A DNA stretch of 36,813 nt from an uncultured Hyphomicrobiales bacterium (GCA_903825465.1 CAIKAR010000019.1:1-36813), one strand, 5' to 3'. Positions 8,768 through 17,443 are shown, numbered from the stretch's first letter. The notes: generated by a model from the sequence alone, not told the origin. Made by a program: numbers and translations.

Positions 8768-10177
8768 ATGTCCACCCGCTATTCCTTCGCCATCCCGATC
8801 ATCGTCGGCTGCGCGCAATTCATGCATCAATTCGACGGATCGGCGATCGCGACGGCGCTCCCCTCGATGGCGGAGACCCTCCACGACGATCCCCTGCGGT
8901 TGAACCTGGCGATCTCCTGCTATCTTCTGGCGCTCGCGGTTTTCGTGCCCGTGAGCGGCTGGATGGCCAGCCGCTACGGCGCCAAGCGCGTGTTCACCAT
9001 CGCCATCGTCGTCTTCACGGCCAGCTCGGTCCTGTGCGGACTGTCCCATACGTTGGCGCAACTCGTCGTCGCGCGGACGTTGCAGGGAATCGGCGGCGCG
9101 ATGATGACGCCCGTGGGGCGTTTCATCGTCGTCAGAACCGCGCCCCGCGAGGCCCTCGTGAAGGCGATCAACTATATCACCCTGCCGGCGGGCCTCGCGC
9201 CCGTGCTCGGTCCTTCCGTCGGCGGCTTCATTGTCTCCTATTTGTCCTGGCCGTGGATTTTCTTTCTCAACGTGCCGATTGGCGTCGCGGGCGTTTTGCT
9301 CGCGCGCCGCTTCATTCCCGATATCGAGGACGAGCGTCCGCCGGCGTTCGATCTCGGCGGATTTGTTCTCGCCGGGATCGCGCTCGCGGCCCTGACCTTC
9401 GGCTTCGAGTCGGCGGGGCGTGGCCTGCTGCCGGGCACAGTCATCGCCGCGTTGTTGATCGCCGGCGCCGGTTGCGCCGTCGGCTACTTCTTTCACGCCC
9501 GGCGCGCGGCCAACCCCGTCATTGACCTAAGCCTGGCGCGGATCGCGACCTATTCCGAATCCTTGACCGGCGGCGCTCTGTTTTACATGACCACGACGTC
9601 CTCGGTTTTCCTGCTGTCGATCCTCTTTCAGATCGGTTTTGGCCTTTCCGCGTTTCACGCGGGCTTGATGACGCTGGCGGTCGCCGGCGGCACCACCCTC
9701 GCGCGCTTCGCGCTGCGGCCAATCCTGCGGCTCGTCCGCTTTCGCGAATTTCTCATCGTGAACGCCGCTGTCACTGGCGTTTATCTCGTCGCCTGCGGAT
9801 TTTTCCGCGCCGACACGCCCTACCTGTTGCTCGTCGCCGTGCTGTTTGTCGGCGGCCTGTCCCGCGCGCTCCAATTCACCGCTATTTCATCGCTGTCCTA
9901 CGCCGAAATTCCGCGCGACCTGATGAGCCGCGCCACAAGCCTGTCCGCGATGACACAGCAGTTCGCGCAAAGCCTCGGCGTCGGGCTCACCGCGTTCATC
10001 GTGCATTTCAGCGTCGCGGCGCACGGGCGCGATACCCTGACCGCCGCCGACATCGCGCCGGCCTATTGGGCGATCGGCGCCGCCTCCTTCCTGTCGATTT
10101 TCATTTTCGCGCGGTTGCGCGCTCAGGTCGGCGAAGACATGCGCGAACGCGGCGCGGGAGCGCCACGAGGTCGATGA
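8768..10177 (+). CDS. MFS transporter, DHA2 (EmrB/QacA-like) family
   Basis: A 469-residue integral membrane protein with 13-14 hydrophobic segments. It begins with the DHA2 first-helix pattern, here QFDGSAIATALPSMA in place of the usual LD.TIVNVALP. The loop-2 motif (GWMASRYGAKRV) and the fifth-helix motif C (GLAPVLGPSVGG), typical of proton-driven exporters, are present. Such proteins usually export drugs or toxic metabolites. It has its own AAGGG ribosome site and lies 236 bases beyond the ABC operon, so it is probably separately transcribed. The gap contains only the terminator candidate and a possible broken Tat leader. Substrate unknown. Confidence 0.88.
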   Translation: MSTRYSFAIPIIVGCAQFMHQFDGSAIATALPSMAETLHDDPLRLNLAISCYLLALAVFVPVSGWMASRYGAKRVFTIAIVVFTASSVLCGLSHTLAQLVVARTLQGIGGAMMTPVGRFIVVRTAPREALVKAINYITLPAGLAPVLGPSVGGFIVSYLSWPWIFFLNVPIGVAGVLLARRFIPDIEDERPPAFDLGGFVLAGIALAALTFGFESAGRGLLPGTVIAALLIAGAGCAVGYFFHARRAANPVIDLSLARIATYSESLTGGALFYMTTTSSVFLLSILFQIGFGLSAFHAGLMTLAVAGGTTLARFALRPILRLVRFREFLIVNAAVTGVYLVACGFFRADTPYLLLVAVLFVGGLSRALQFTAISSLSYAEIPRDLMSRATSLSAMTQQFAQSLGVGLTAFIVHFSVAAHGRDTLTAADIAPAYWAIGAASFLSIFIFARLRAQVGEDMRERGAGAPRGR

Positions 10178-10367
10178 CAACGGCGGTTGTCTCGCCTCGC
10201 GCGAGGCCGGCTCGATCTCTTCGAGACTCAAATCGCCTTCCATGAATCACAAGCGATTCAGGAGATACAAGATTTATCCGGATGGGCTCTCAGGTTGAGC
10301 CCGCCGATAAAACCTGCGACGATGGTTCGCACTCGGCTTCGACGCTCCATCCTAAAGGCGATGTTAA
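10178..10367. other. Intergenic spacer with two short palindromes
   Basis: No gene is seen in this 190-base spacer. It contains the perfect palindrome GCCTCGCGCGAGGC (10194-10207), seventeen bases after the MFS stop, and a hairpin GGGCTC/GAGCCC with a seven-base loop (10284-10302). Neither is followed by a T run. Either could help end MFS transcription. Base composition falls towards AT-rich just before the next gene. Confidence 0.35.
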
Positions 10368-11135
10368 ATGATCGAATTTTGTAAGCGGATGGCCAAAAGA
10401 AGCGTTTTCATCGATGGGCTGATTAAACTTAAATCCCTATGGGCGTCGCCAAACTCCCAGACTGATGAAGCCCAAATTATAAAAAAGTTGGCGCGGCGTT
10501 TCAACGCGCCCAAATTCTTTGTGGAATTTGGTTTTTCAGGTTGGGAGTTCAACTGTTCGTCGCTGATCAACGACTGGCGTGGACTGCTGATCGATGGCGA
10601 TGATTATAACGTCAAAATTGGAAAGATAATTCTTAGAAAAGAAATTCACGTTGAAAAAATGTGGCTGACGCTGGAGGGCATGGACTACATATATAAATTT
10701 GTAAATAAGGAAAAACTTGGCGTGTTGTCGGTGGATATTGACGGAAATGATTATTGGTTTCTGGAAAAACTTATTGGTTTGAAACCCTCTATTATCATAG
10801 CGGAGTATAATTCCTCGTTTGGTTTAAAGCCCGTGACGGTGCCCTACGATCCCCTTTTCGACCGTCTCAAGAAACACGAAAGTCACACCTATTTTGGCGC
10901 GTCCCTGACGGCGTTGAATCACTTGGCGACCAAGAATGGCTATTCTCTTTTGGAGATAAGCAGCAATGGAGTCAGCGCTTTTTTCGTTCGCGACGATTTG
11001 CTGGGAATCGACGATATAGTTCTCAAGCCGGAGTTCGCGTTTCGCGAAAAATACTTCGAGGACGGCTCTCGTCCTTCCCAGCAGTGGGAGGCGATAAAAC
11101 ACCTCGATTTCATCGACGTGACGCAACACGCTTGA
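10368..11135 (+). CDS. Conserved hypothetical protein, possible SAM-methyltransferase-like fold
   Basis: A 255-residue cytoplasmic protein with no signal or membrane segment. FFVEFGFSGWEFNCSSLI (about 50-67) followed by GLLIDGD resembles motif I and the acidic motif II loop of class I methyltransferases (FkbM-like). The later LSVDIDGNDYWFLEKL and AEYNSSFG blocks recall a family I remember only as conserved hypothetical. I do not assign a reaction. The gene is visibly AT-richer than everything around it, with AAA, ATT and TAT codons common, and it stands alone between unrelated genes. That suggests recent acquisition. It may belong to a surface glycan or secondary-metabolite cassette elsewhere. 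Confidence 0.7.
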   Translation: MIEFCKRMAKRSVFIDGLIKLKSLWASPNSQTDEAQIIKKLARRFNAPKFFVEFGFSGWEFNCSSLINDWRGLLIDGDDYNVKIGKIILRKEIHVEKMWLTLEGMDYIYKFVNKEKLGVLSVDIDGNDYWFLEKLIGLKPSIIIAEYNSSFGLKPVTVPYDPLFDRLKKHESHTYFGASLTALNHLATKNGYSLLEISSNGVSAFFVRDDLLGIDDIVLKPEFAFREKYFEDGSRPSQQWEAIKHLDFIDVTQHA

Positions 11136-11147
11136 GATCTCCGATAG

Positions 11148-11174
11148 CGCGCGCCGCGGACGCGCGTGGGTTTT
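11148..11174. terminator. Candidate bidirectional terminator between convergent genes
   Basis: CGCGCG (11148-11153) and CGCGCG (11161-11166) form a six-base GC stem with a seven-base loop, followed after four bases by TTTT on the plus strand. It sits between the convergent ends of the hypothetical gene and the LivJ-like gene. Only the plus-strand side has a T run. Confidence 0.35.
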
Positions 11175-11190
11175 CAGCGTTGCGTCGAGA

Positions 11191-12330
11191 TCAGGGCTTT
11201 CCCGACACGCTCGAAATCACGCGCACGGCGCCGTCCCGCAGTCCGGTGATGAGCAGCGGGAAATGCGGATGATTGTGATCGTCCATTTCATATGTGCCGC
11301 CCAGCATCGACGGCATCTTTGTTTTCAGAAGCGCCGCCTCCACATCGGCGGGGCGGTCGGACTTGGCGTCGCCGATCGCGTCCACAACGAGCTTCATCGC
11401 CTCGTGGACGAAGTATGAGCGCTGGGTTGGCGTCAATCCGTATTTCGCGCGATAGGCGCCGACGAACGCCCGCACAGCCGGAATTTCAAGCGCCGGCGTG
11501 AACGACGCGATGCTGGTGACGTTGGCGAGGCCGCCCTTCGCCGCGAATTCCGGCGAAACCGCCTTGAGAGCGCCGGGCAAATCGACGCGTCCCGCGACGG
11601 GAAGCGACGCGCCCGTTTCCTCGAAAGCCTTGAAGAAGGCCTCGGTCGACGCGCCTAGAATGACAACAATCGCGTCAACCGGCTTCCCCTTGATCCGCTC
11701 GAACACCGCGGGCATGTTTTCGCCCTTGGCGAGCGTGATCCGGTCAAGAAGCGTGACGCGCGCGGCCTCCACGGAGGCGGCGACGCTGTTGGCGTTCATT
11801 TGGTTGAAGGGCGCCTCGTCGGCCACAAGAACAACGCGGGCGAGGCCGCGCTCGCGCAGGTTGTTGAGAATCCCGCGCGCGATATCGAGATCGGAAGGAA
11901 TCGTCTTGAATGTGTAGGCGTTGCCGCCCACGCCCGACGCGTCGACAAAATCCTGCCCCGCCGATGTCGCGATGATCAAAGGAACTTTCGCTTCCAGCGC
12001 GATCGGCATGATCGCGTGTGTCACCGGCGTCGCCAGCGCGCCGATGACCGCGGAAACATGGACCTGATCGATCAAACGACGCATGGCCTCGACGCCTACG
12101 GGCGGCTTGCCCGCGTTGTCCCCGTAAAACGCCTCGACGGGGCGGCCCAGCACGCCGCCCGCCTCGTTGATCGCCTGCAGCGCCAGTTCAGCGCCATATT
12201 GCTCGCTCTGGCCACGATCGTAATTGGCGCCGCTGAGAACCGTCGTGACGCCAATCCGCACGGGTTCGGCCGCCCGCGCGCCGCCAGCCGAGAGAGCCAG
12301 CGCCAATACGCCCCATGTCGAAATTTTCAC
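11191..12330 (-). CDS. LivJ-like (branched-chain amino acid type) ABC solute-binding protein
   Basis: A 379-residue exported protein. I choose the GTG at 12330 because GGAG lies seven bases upstream and the signal peptide (MKISTWGVLALALSAGGARA, cut before AEP) then starts correctly; the frame is open eleven codons further without support. The mature protein begins VRIGVTTVLSG and carries the type-I binding-protein pattern (GAELALQAINEAGGVLGRPV; later YEMDDHNHPH). Family members bind amino acids, amides, or aromatic acids and their CoA-free degradation intermediates. No LivHMGF permease or ATPase genes are in the window. It is the last of eleven same-strand genes. Confidence 0.85.
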   Translation of the reverse strand: MKISTWGVLALALSAGGARAAEPVRIGVTTVLSGANYDRGQSEQYGAELALQAINEAGGVLGRPVEAFYGDNAGKPPVGVEAMRRLIDQVHVSAVIGALATPVTHAIMPIALEAKVPLIIATSAGQDFVDASGVGGNAYTFKTIPSDLDIARGILNNLRERGLARVVLVADEAPFNQMNANSVAASVEAARVTLLDRITLAKGENMPAVFERIKGKPVDAIVVILGASTEAFFKAFEETGASLPVAGRVDLPGALKAVSPEFAAKGGLANVTSIASFTPALEIPAVRAFVGAYRAKYGLTPTQRSYFVHEAMKLVVDAIGDAKSDRPADVEAALLKTKMPSMLGGTYEMDDHNHPHFPLLITGLRDGAVRVISSVSGKP

Positions 12331-12442
12331 GCGGCATCTCCATTCGCGGTTGCGTCCGCCCACGCGGCGTTCCGCGCGTTACCTTAGCGAAGCGCGCTCA
12401 AAACGTGAAATCGCGCCCATCGACCGCGGGCGGGCTTCCCGC

Positions 12443-13210
12443 TTAATTTTTGTCCTGGGGAGAGGCCATCGCGATAAAAGCCGCCGCGTCGACGACACGG
12501 GAATATTGAGGATACCGGTCCTCCAGCATGAGCCGCGACAAGTCTTCGCGCGTGGAAGACATCGCGTCCTTGATCGCGAATATCCGGTATCCGAGATCGT
12601 ACCCGGCCAGCATCGTGGCGTAAACGCAGCCTTCCGTCGAAAATCCACCCAGGCCTATGTTCTTGATTCCCCTGTTGCGCAGGATGGTGTCGAGGCCGTT
12701 GTTGCCAAACCCGTTCACCGTGATCCGGTTGGGAAGCAGAATGTCCTTGTCGTTCGGGCCGGGCTTCATCGCGTCGACCAATTCGACCGGCCAAGTGCCC
12801 GTCTTCCACGCCTGCCGAAGAATTTGGGCGCGGTGAAAACCCGCGCCGTTTCCCCAATCCAACTCGCGATAGTCGTCGGTGTAGCCTTCCGTCACCTGCA
12901 CCACCTGAATCCCGATCGCCCGCGCCTGCTTGGCGAGCGCGACCGACTTTTCAATCATTCCGGATTTCTTGAGGATGGCTTCGTAGTGCGGATATGTCTC
13001 TCCACCGGGCGCCGCGAACGTGTTCTGAAAATCGACGAAGACCAACGCGATTTCCGAAGGCTTCAAGGTCTTGTCCAAGGGTGGCACTTTCGGCAGCGGC
13101 CCGGGAACCGGCGTGGCGACCGCCGTGGCTTTTCCGCCTGTTTGAGCCACCGCTGGAGCGGCCGCGGCCATGGTCGCGAAGGTCGTCAACGCCGCGCGTC
13201 TCGTTTGCAT
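12443..13210 (-). CDS. Exported isochorismatase-fold (cysteine hydrolase-like) protein
   Basis: A 255-residue protein with a signal peptide (MQTRR... ending near AVAQ, residue 23), hence periplasmic; R4-R5 hint at Tat. The isochorismatase fold is evident from VFVDFQNTF (D60, the catalytic Asp) and GGFSTEGCVYATMLAGYDLGY (C195, the nucleophile). In working amidases and hydrolases of this family (nicotinamidase, N-carbamoylsarcosine amidase) a Lys completes the triad just before a conserved Phe. The matching stretch here (ILLPNRITVNGF, 157-168) has no Lys; Asn161 and Arg162 occupy the place. The activity may therefore be altered or lost. It lies between the Rieske gene and the LivJ-like gene on the same strand. 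Confidence 0.82.
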   Translation of the reverse strand: MQTRRAALTTFATMAAAAPAVAQTGGKATAVATPVPGPLPKVPPLDKTLKPSEIALVFVDFQNTFAAPGGETYPHYEAILKKSGMIEKSVALAKQARAIGIQVVQVTEGYTDDYRELDWGNGAGFHRAQILRQAWKTGTWPVELVDAMKPGPNDKDILLPNRITVNGFGNNGLDTILRNRGIKNIGLGGFSTEGCVYATMLAGYDLGYRIFAIKDAMSSTREDLSRLMLEDRYPQYSRVVDAAAFIAMASPQDKN

Positions 13211-13239
13211 GTTTTCCTCGCTCGAATGTTTGTGGACGC

Positions 13240-13698
13240 TTACCGAATATCGCCCGCGCCGGGCTCTATCGACGTTATGACAATGTTTCCGTCAAGTTCC
13301 CGCGTCGTGAAAGTCCACGGAGGACGCGGCGCGGGGCCATTCAAAACGCGGCCGCCGTTCGCCGGATCGAAGACCGACATGTGACATCGGCAAAACATCA
13401 CGGGGTTTGAAAATTCCTCGCCGACAATATCCCCCACGGTTTCGAAATCCGTCTGATAGTCGAACGCGCAGCCCTGATGCGGACAAATGCGACACGCGAC
13501 ATAGAGACCCTGATCCGGCAGCCGGACGGCGACGCCTGGAAACGTCCGGCTCTGGCTGGAATAGTCGAACGTCGTCGCCGCCCACGGCTCTTTCGGAGCG
13601 GCGATGGACGTCTCCGCTGGCGCGGCGAACAGGGGCTCCGAGCCCGGGCCGAGCGTGAAGAGCGCGCTCAACCGCCCCAGAAGCGACCTGCGATTCAT
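13240..13698 (-). CDS. Exported Rieske [2Fe-2S] protein, disulfide (bc1/arsenite-oxidase) type
   Basis: A 152-residue protein from the ATG at 13698. The frame is open 25 codons further, but those residues do not look like coding sequence, and this start places an NRRSLLGRL twin-arginine leader at the N-terminus. The Rieske boxes are CPHQGC (72-77) and CRCHMS (103-108). C72, H74, C103 and H106 would hold the cluster, and C77 with C105 would form the disulfide characteristic of bc1, b6f and arsenite-oxidase Rieske proteins rather than ring-hydroxylating dioxygenases. A GPAPRPP segment follows, as in that family. No cytochrome b, c1 or arsenite-oxidase large subunit is nearby, so its redox partner is unknown. 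Confidence 0.85.
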   Translation of the reverse strand: MNRRSLLGRLSALFTLGPGSEPLFAAPAETSIAAPKEPWAATTFDYSSQSRTFPGVAVRLPDQGLYVACRICPHQGCAFDYQTDFETVGDIVGEEFSNPVMFCRCHMSVFDPANGGRVLNGPAPRPPWTFTTRELDGNIVITSIEPGAGDIR

Positions 13699-13794
13699 TG
13701 ACGCCCCATTTTTTTTTCGAGGCGCCTCGCAAGCGCCCGTTTCAGGCGTAAACCCGTGCCCCGCAAGGGTCAATAAACCGCCGCTTGCGGAATT

Positions 13795-14820
13795 TCACTT
13801 CACCGGAAGGCCAAGGGTCGCCTGAATCTGGTTGACGACGGGCCGCGGCGTCGCCAGCACGCGCGCCACCACGTCCTGAACCCGTTCGCCGCTCATCGGG
13901 TCGATCTCCGCGCCGAGCTTCGCGGCTTCGGCGAGAAACTCCGGGTCTTTCATCGTTTCATCGAACGCCCGCCTCAACAGCGCGACCCGCTCCGCGGGCA
14001 CGCCGGGCGGCGCGGCCAGCGGGCGCGCGATGGAGACGGCGTAGGACATGAACGCCGCGACGGGCTCGCGCGCGGCGTCGCCTTTCACGAGGTCGAGGAA
14101 CAGCGGCGTGTCGGGCAGGTCGGGCTCTTTGCGCAGGCCGGTCTGGATCAACACGTTGAGGTCGCCGTTTCGAATCGCGTCCTTCGCGGTCGCCTTGTAG
14201 CCGGCCCAGGTGTTGTTGCCGCGGCCATCGACTTCGCCGCGTCGCATCGCCAGATCGATGTCGACGCCGCCCTCGTATCCGTAAACGAGCTTGAATTTCG
14301 TGCCGAGCGTGGCGTTGTAGATCAGCGGGCCGGCCGACGAGCCGCCGCCCGCGCCGGTCGCGCCGACGATGGTTTCCCGCGCGATGGCGTCGCGCAGCGT
14401 TTTGACCCGCGATGTCCGCCACGTGACGGTGACGTTGTTCGATTGCGTGAAGCTGCCGAGCCAATTGAACTGTCCGATCGATGTTTGCAGACCCGGCTGT
14501 CCAGTCGCCTCCAGGATCAACAGCGCCTGACTGGCGACCGTGAGGAACGCGCCGTCGCGCGGCGCCGTGACGCCCGCGTGGTTGATGGCGCGCAAGCCGC
14601 CGCCGCCGGGTTCGTTGATCACAATGAACAGCGGCGCGCCGGGAATATGCCTCGCGTAATGGCGGCTCAACAGGCGCGCGTAGAGATCATAGCTGTCGCC
14701 CGGCGCGCCATAGGTTGTGAGCGTGATGGTTTTGCCGGCGTAGAAATCCGCCCCGCGCGCGCCTGTCGCGACCAGACAGGCGCAGGCCGCGGCGGCCACG
14801 ACAACGCGCGTCGCGGTCAT
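13795..14820 (-). CDS. TctC/Bug-type periplasmic solute-binding protein (2)
   Basis: A 341-residue exported protein with a signal peptide of about 23 residues ending ARG-ADF. It resembles the protein at 1182-2276: ADFYAGKTITLTTYGAPGDS then YDLYARLLSRHYARHIPGAP, and EPGGGGLRAINHAG. The usual GGG before the conserved Tyr is GDS here, a change in the ligand loop. The start is the ATG two bases beyond the stop of the MFS gene; the longer frame through the MFS region is a shadow. Being directly behind an AAHS importer suggests both serve the same aromatic or carboxylate substrate, but TctA/B partners are missing from the window. Confidence 0.82.
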   Translation of the reverse strand: MTATRVVVAAAACACLVATGARGADFYAGKTITLTTYGAPGDSYDLYARLLSRHYARHIPGAPLFIVINEPGGGGLRAINHAGVTAPRDGAFLTVASQALLILEATGQPGLQTSIGQFNWLGSFTQSNNVTVTWRTSRVKTLRDAIARETIVGATGAGGGSSAGPLIYNATLGTKFKLVYGYEGGVDIDLAMRRGEVDGRGNNTWAGYKATAKDAIRNGDLNVLIQTGLRKEPDLPDTPLFLDLVKGDAAREPVAAFMSYAVSIARPLAAPPGVPAERVALLRRAFDETMKDPEFLAEAAKLGAEIDPMSGERVQDVVARVLATPRPVVNQIQATLGLPVK

Positions 14821-14822
14821 CG

Positions 14823-16172
14823 TCAAACCGCGGCGGGGGCGCGGGCTTCGATGTCGCCGCCGCGGGCCGCGCGGAGAACCAGCGTGACGACCGCCGCGAC
14901 GACGGCCGGCAGGCCGATCATCAGATAGATCGATTGCGCGTCCCACTTGCCCTGCACCAGCGCGCCGCCGATCAACGGCCCGACCGTCGCGCCAACGCGG
15001 CCCCACGCGTAGGCCCAGCCGAGGCCGGTGCCACGCGTTGGCACCGGGTAGAACAGCGTGCCGAGAGCCATGATGCCGGAATTGCTGCCGCCTGTGAAAA
15101 ACCCCACGGCGACGAACGCGACGCAGACCACGGCGAAGGGCGCCGTCAACGCGAACCCCGCCGCTCCGATGACGCAGGCCATCGCGGCGAAATAAAACGT
15201 CAACACCCGGAACGGGCCGAACCGGTCGATCAGGGCGCCGACGGTGACCGACGAAACGAGGCTGCCGAGGTTGAACCAGCCCAGCGCCGCGCTCGCCTCG
15301 CCGAGGCCAAAGCCGGCGGAGCGCACCATGTTCGACGACCACGCGACGATGGTCAGCATCGAGCAAAAGCTCATGAAGAACAGCGTCCAGATGAGCGCGG
15401 TGCCCGCCGCGCGCCCCTCGGTGAAGAGGTGCTTGAACGGCGCGCCCGGCGGCTTCTTCTCGCCGAAATGAAACTCCGCGTCGGGCGCGACGGCGATCCC
15501 GGGCTTCACGCGCGCGAGAATCGCCGCGATTTTTCCGCGCTCGCCGCCCGTGGCCGCGAGAAACGCCAGCGATTCCGGCAGCGCGAACCACATGATCGCC
15601 ATGATCGCCAGCGGCAGCGCGCCGCCAAGCGCATAGACCGACGGCCAGCCATAGTTGGTGACGAAAAACGCGCCGGCGAAACTGCCGATCATGCCGCCCG
15701 CCGGCAGCGCGGCCCACAGAAGCGTCACGACCGCCGCGCGCCTGCGGCGGGGCGCGTACTCGGCGGCCAGCGCCAGCGCGTTCGGCACCGCGCCACCCAG
15801 GCCAATCGACGAGATGAAACGGAAGATGGTCAGCTCCCGCCCGCTTTGGGACCACGCCATCGCGATGGAGAACACTCCGAAAATCAGCGCCGAGGCCAGC
15901 AGCATCGACCGGCGGCCGAAGCGGTCGGCCAACATGCCGAACGCGAGCGTGCCGACCAGCACGCCGACGCCGCCGACGCTGAACACGAATCCGAAATCCC
16001 GCGGGCTCAGGCCCAGGCTCTGGATCACCGCGGGCCCGATCGCGCCAAGCGACTGCGCGTCGTAGCCGTCCATCAGCGCCAGCGCGAAGCACAGCGCGAA
16101 CACAAACACGCGGTAGCCGGTGAACGCGCCCTCGTCGAGCGCCTCGCCGATATCGAACCTCTGCGTCGCCAT
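14823..16172 (-). CDS. MFS importer, aromatic acid:H+ symporter (AAHS, PcaK-like) family
   Basis: A 449-residue protein with 12 hydrophobic segments. The first helix carries DGYDAQ (35-40), the D-G-x-D signature of AAHS transporters such as PcaK and BenK. The loop between helices 2 and 3 reads GMLADRFGRRS (79-89), the MFS motif A. AAHS members import aromatic acids (4-hydroxybenzoate, protocatechuate, benzoate and relatives) with protons. A strong GGGGAGGGG ribosome site precedes the ATG. Within this gene run it is the clearest hint that the substrate of the cluster is an aromatic or heteroaromatic acid. Confidence 0.88.
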   Translation of the reverse strand: MATQRFDIGEALDEGAFTGYRVFVFALCFALALMDGYDAQSLGAIGPAVIQSLGLSPRDFGFVFSVGGVGVLVGTLAFGMLADRFGRRSMLLASALIFGVFSIAMAWSQSGRELTIFRFISSIGLGGAVPNALALAAEYAPRRRRAAVVTLLWAALPAGGMIGSFAGAFFVTNYGWPSVYALGGALPLAIMAIMWFALPESLAFLAATGGERGKIAAILARVKPGIAVAPDAEFHFGEKKPPGAPFKHLFTEGRAAGTALIWTLFFMSFCSMLTIVAWSSNMVRSAGFGLGEASAALGWFNLGSLVSSVTVGALIDRFGPFRVLTFYFAAMACVIGAAGFALTAPFAVVCVAFVAVGFFTGGSNSGIMALGTLFYPVPTRGTGLGWAYAWGRVGATVGPLIGGALVQGKWDAQSIYLMIGLPAVVAAVVTLVLRAARGGDIEARAPAAV

Positions 16173-16230
16173 GGCTCCCCTCCCCGTTGTTTCGCGAGCG
16201 CTTCGTTTTGAAGCCGCCGAAATCCCTTCG

Positions 16231-17418
16231 CTATTTTCCCCACAACCGCTTCGAGGCGATGCGCGCGCCCTCGGTCATCGCCTCCATCTTGGCCCACGCC
16301 ACGTCCGGATGCACCTCGTCGCCCGCCGCCGACGTGGCGAAGCCGCAATCGTTGCTGGCCATCACGCGTTCGCGCCCCACGATATCCGCGTAGCGCTCGA
16401 TGCGCTGCGCGACGAGCTCGGGATGTTCGACCAGATGCGAGCAATGCGAAACGACGCCCGGCAGCAGCACGATGTCGTCGGGCAGCTTCGCCTCTTTCCA
16501 AACCGTCCATTCGTGCTCGTGACGGGGGTTGGCCGCCTCGAACGTGAAGGCTTGCGCGTTGACGCGCAGCATCAGGTCGATGTAGTGCCTGAGTTCCCAG
16601 TCGTGAACGCGCGGCGCGACATTGACGCTGTAGCAGGTGTGGAAACGGACTTTTTCGCGCGGGATTCCCTTGAGCGCGAGGTTCACCGCCTCGACGCGCG
16701 GCGCCATGAACCCGCGGCATTCCTCGACGCTCGACGCCGGCACGCGGTTGTAGTGCGTGGCGAGGCGGGGATCGTCGATTTGCAGGATGAATCCGGCGTC
16801 GACGATCGCGCGGTATTCGACGTTGATCGCGTTGGCGAGGGCTTCGAGATAGTCTTCGTCCGTCTTGTAGTATTCGTTGGGGTGGTACATTTCGAGATTG
16901 GTCGGCGAGATGGCGGTGACGAAGCCCTCGGCGGCGTTTTGCCCCGCCATCGCCGCCTTGAGATTGGCGATGTCGCGCGCCACCTCGGCCTGGCCGATGT
17001 AGGCGACGGGCCCGGCGCAAACGGTGGCGGCGCCGCGGCGCTGCTTCGGCGAATCGACGCCGGCGCGGCGGCCTTCGTTCATTTTGACGAGGTCTTCGTA
17101 GGCGCCGGGAAACGCGAGGGAATCGCGCGTCGGCCCTTTGTAGGTCAAGGGCTTCGACACTTCCTCGATGCCGCTGAGACGCATCCGTCCATAGGCGGCG
17201 AAACTCGACTTCGAATGCTCGCCGTCGTTGACGACATCGACGCCGAGCCGCGCCTGCCGCGCCACGACGTCGGCGACCGAGGCTTTGACATCGGCTTCGA
17301 ATTCGCCGTGGTCGTAAGCCCGGCCCGCGTCTTTGGCGACAAGCGGCGCCATCATCGCCGCGGGCCGCGGCAGGCTGCCGCAATGCGTGGAGAGAATCCT
17401 GTCCGAACTGATCTTCAT
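16231..17418 (-). CDS. Stand-alone MetE C-terminal-type zinc methyl/alkyl transferase
   Basis: A 395-residue TIM-barrel protein matching only the catalytic C-terminal half of cobalamin-independent methionine synthase (full MetE is about 750 residues). The zinc ligands are all present: H260 and C262 (HTCYS), E294 (TFEAANPRHE) and C358 (SNDCGF). The N-terminus (STHCGSLPRP) is that of the short UROD/MetE superfamily. Members move methyl or alkyl groups to a thiol: homocysteine in methionine synthesis, coenzyme M in epoxyalkane metabolism. The ATG at 17418 was chosen because the reading frame further upstream is a shadow and AAGG precedes this start. Its place beside a flavin monooxygenase suggests a demethylation or thiol-transfer step, which is inference. 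Confidence 0.85.
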   Translation of the reverse strand: MKISSDRILSTHCGSLPRPAAMMAPLVAKDAGRAYDHGEFEADVKASVADVVARQARLGVDVVNDGEHSKSSFAAYGRMRLSGIEEVSKPLTYKGPTRDSLAFPGAYEDLVKMNEGRRAGVDSPKQRRGAATVCAGPVAYIGQAEVARDIANLKAAMAGQNAAEGFVTAISPTNLEMYHPNEYYKTDEDYLEALANAINVEYRAIVDAGFILQIDDPRLATHYNRVPASSVEECRGFMAPRVEAVNLALKGIPREKVRFHTCYSVNVAPRVHDWELRHYIDLMLRVNAQAFTFEAANPRHEHEWTVWKEAKLPDDIVLLPGVVSHCSHLVEHPELVAQRIERYADIVGRERVMASNDCGFATSAAGDEVHPDVAWAKMEAMTEGARIASKRLWGK

Positions 17419-17443
17419 GCGCCTTTTTCCCTCGCGCGCTTCG

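Noticed and set aside
13240-13698. Rieske oxygenase ferredoxin component for the VanB-type reductase
   Set aside because: The protein has the disulfide cysteines and an export leader of bc1-type Rieske proteins, so it would be on the wrong side of the membrane for a cytoplasmic oxygenase.
13795-16092. A 765-codon fusion of a transporter-like region and a TctC-like protein
   Set aside because: The N-terminal part is the AAHS gene in another frame. The binding protein has its own ATG and signal peptide at 14820.
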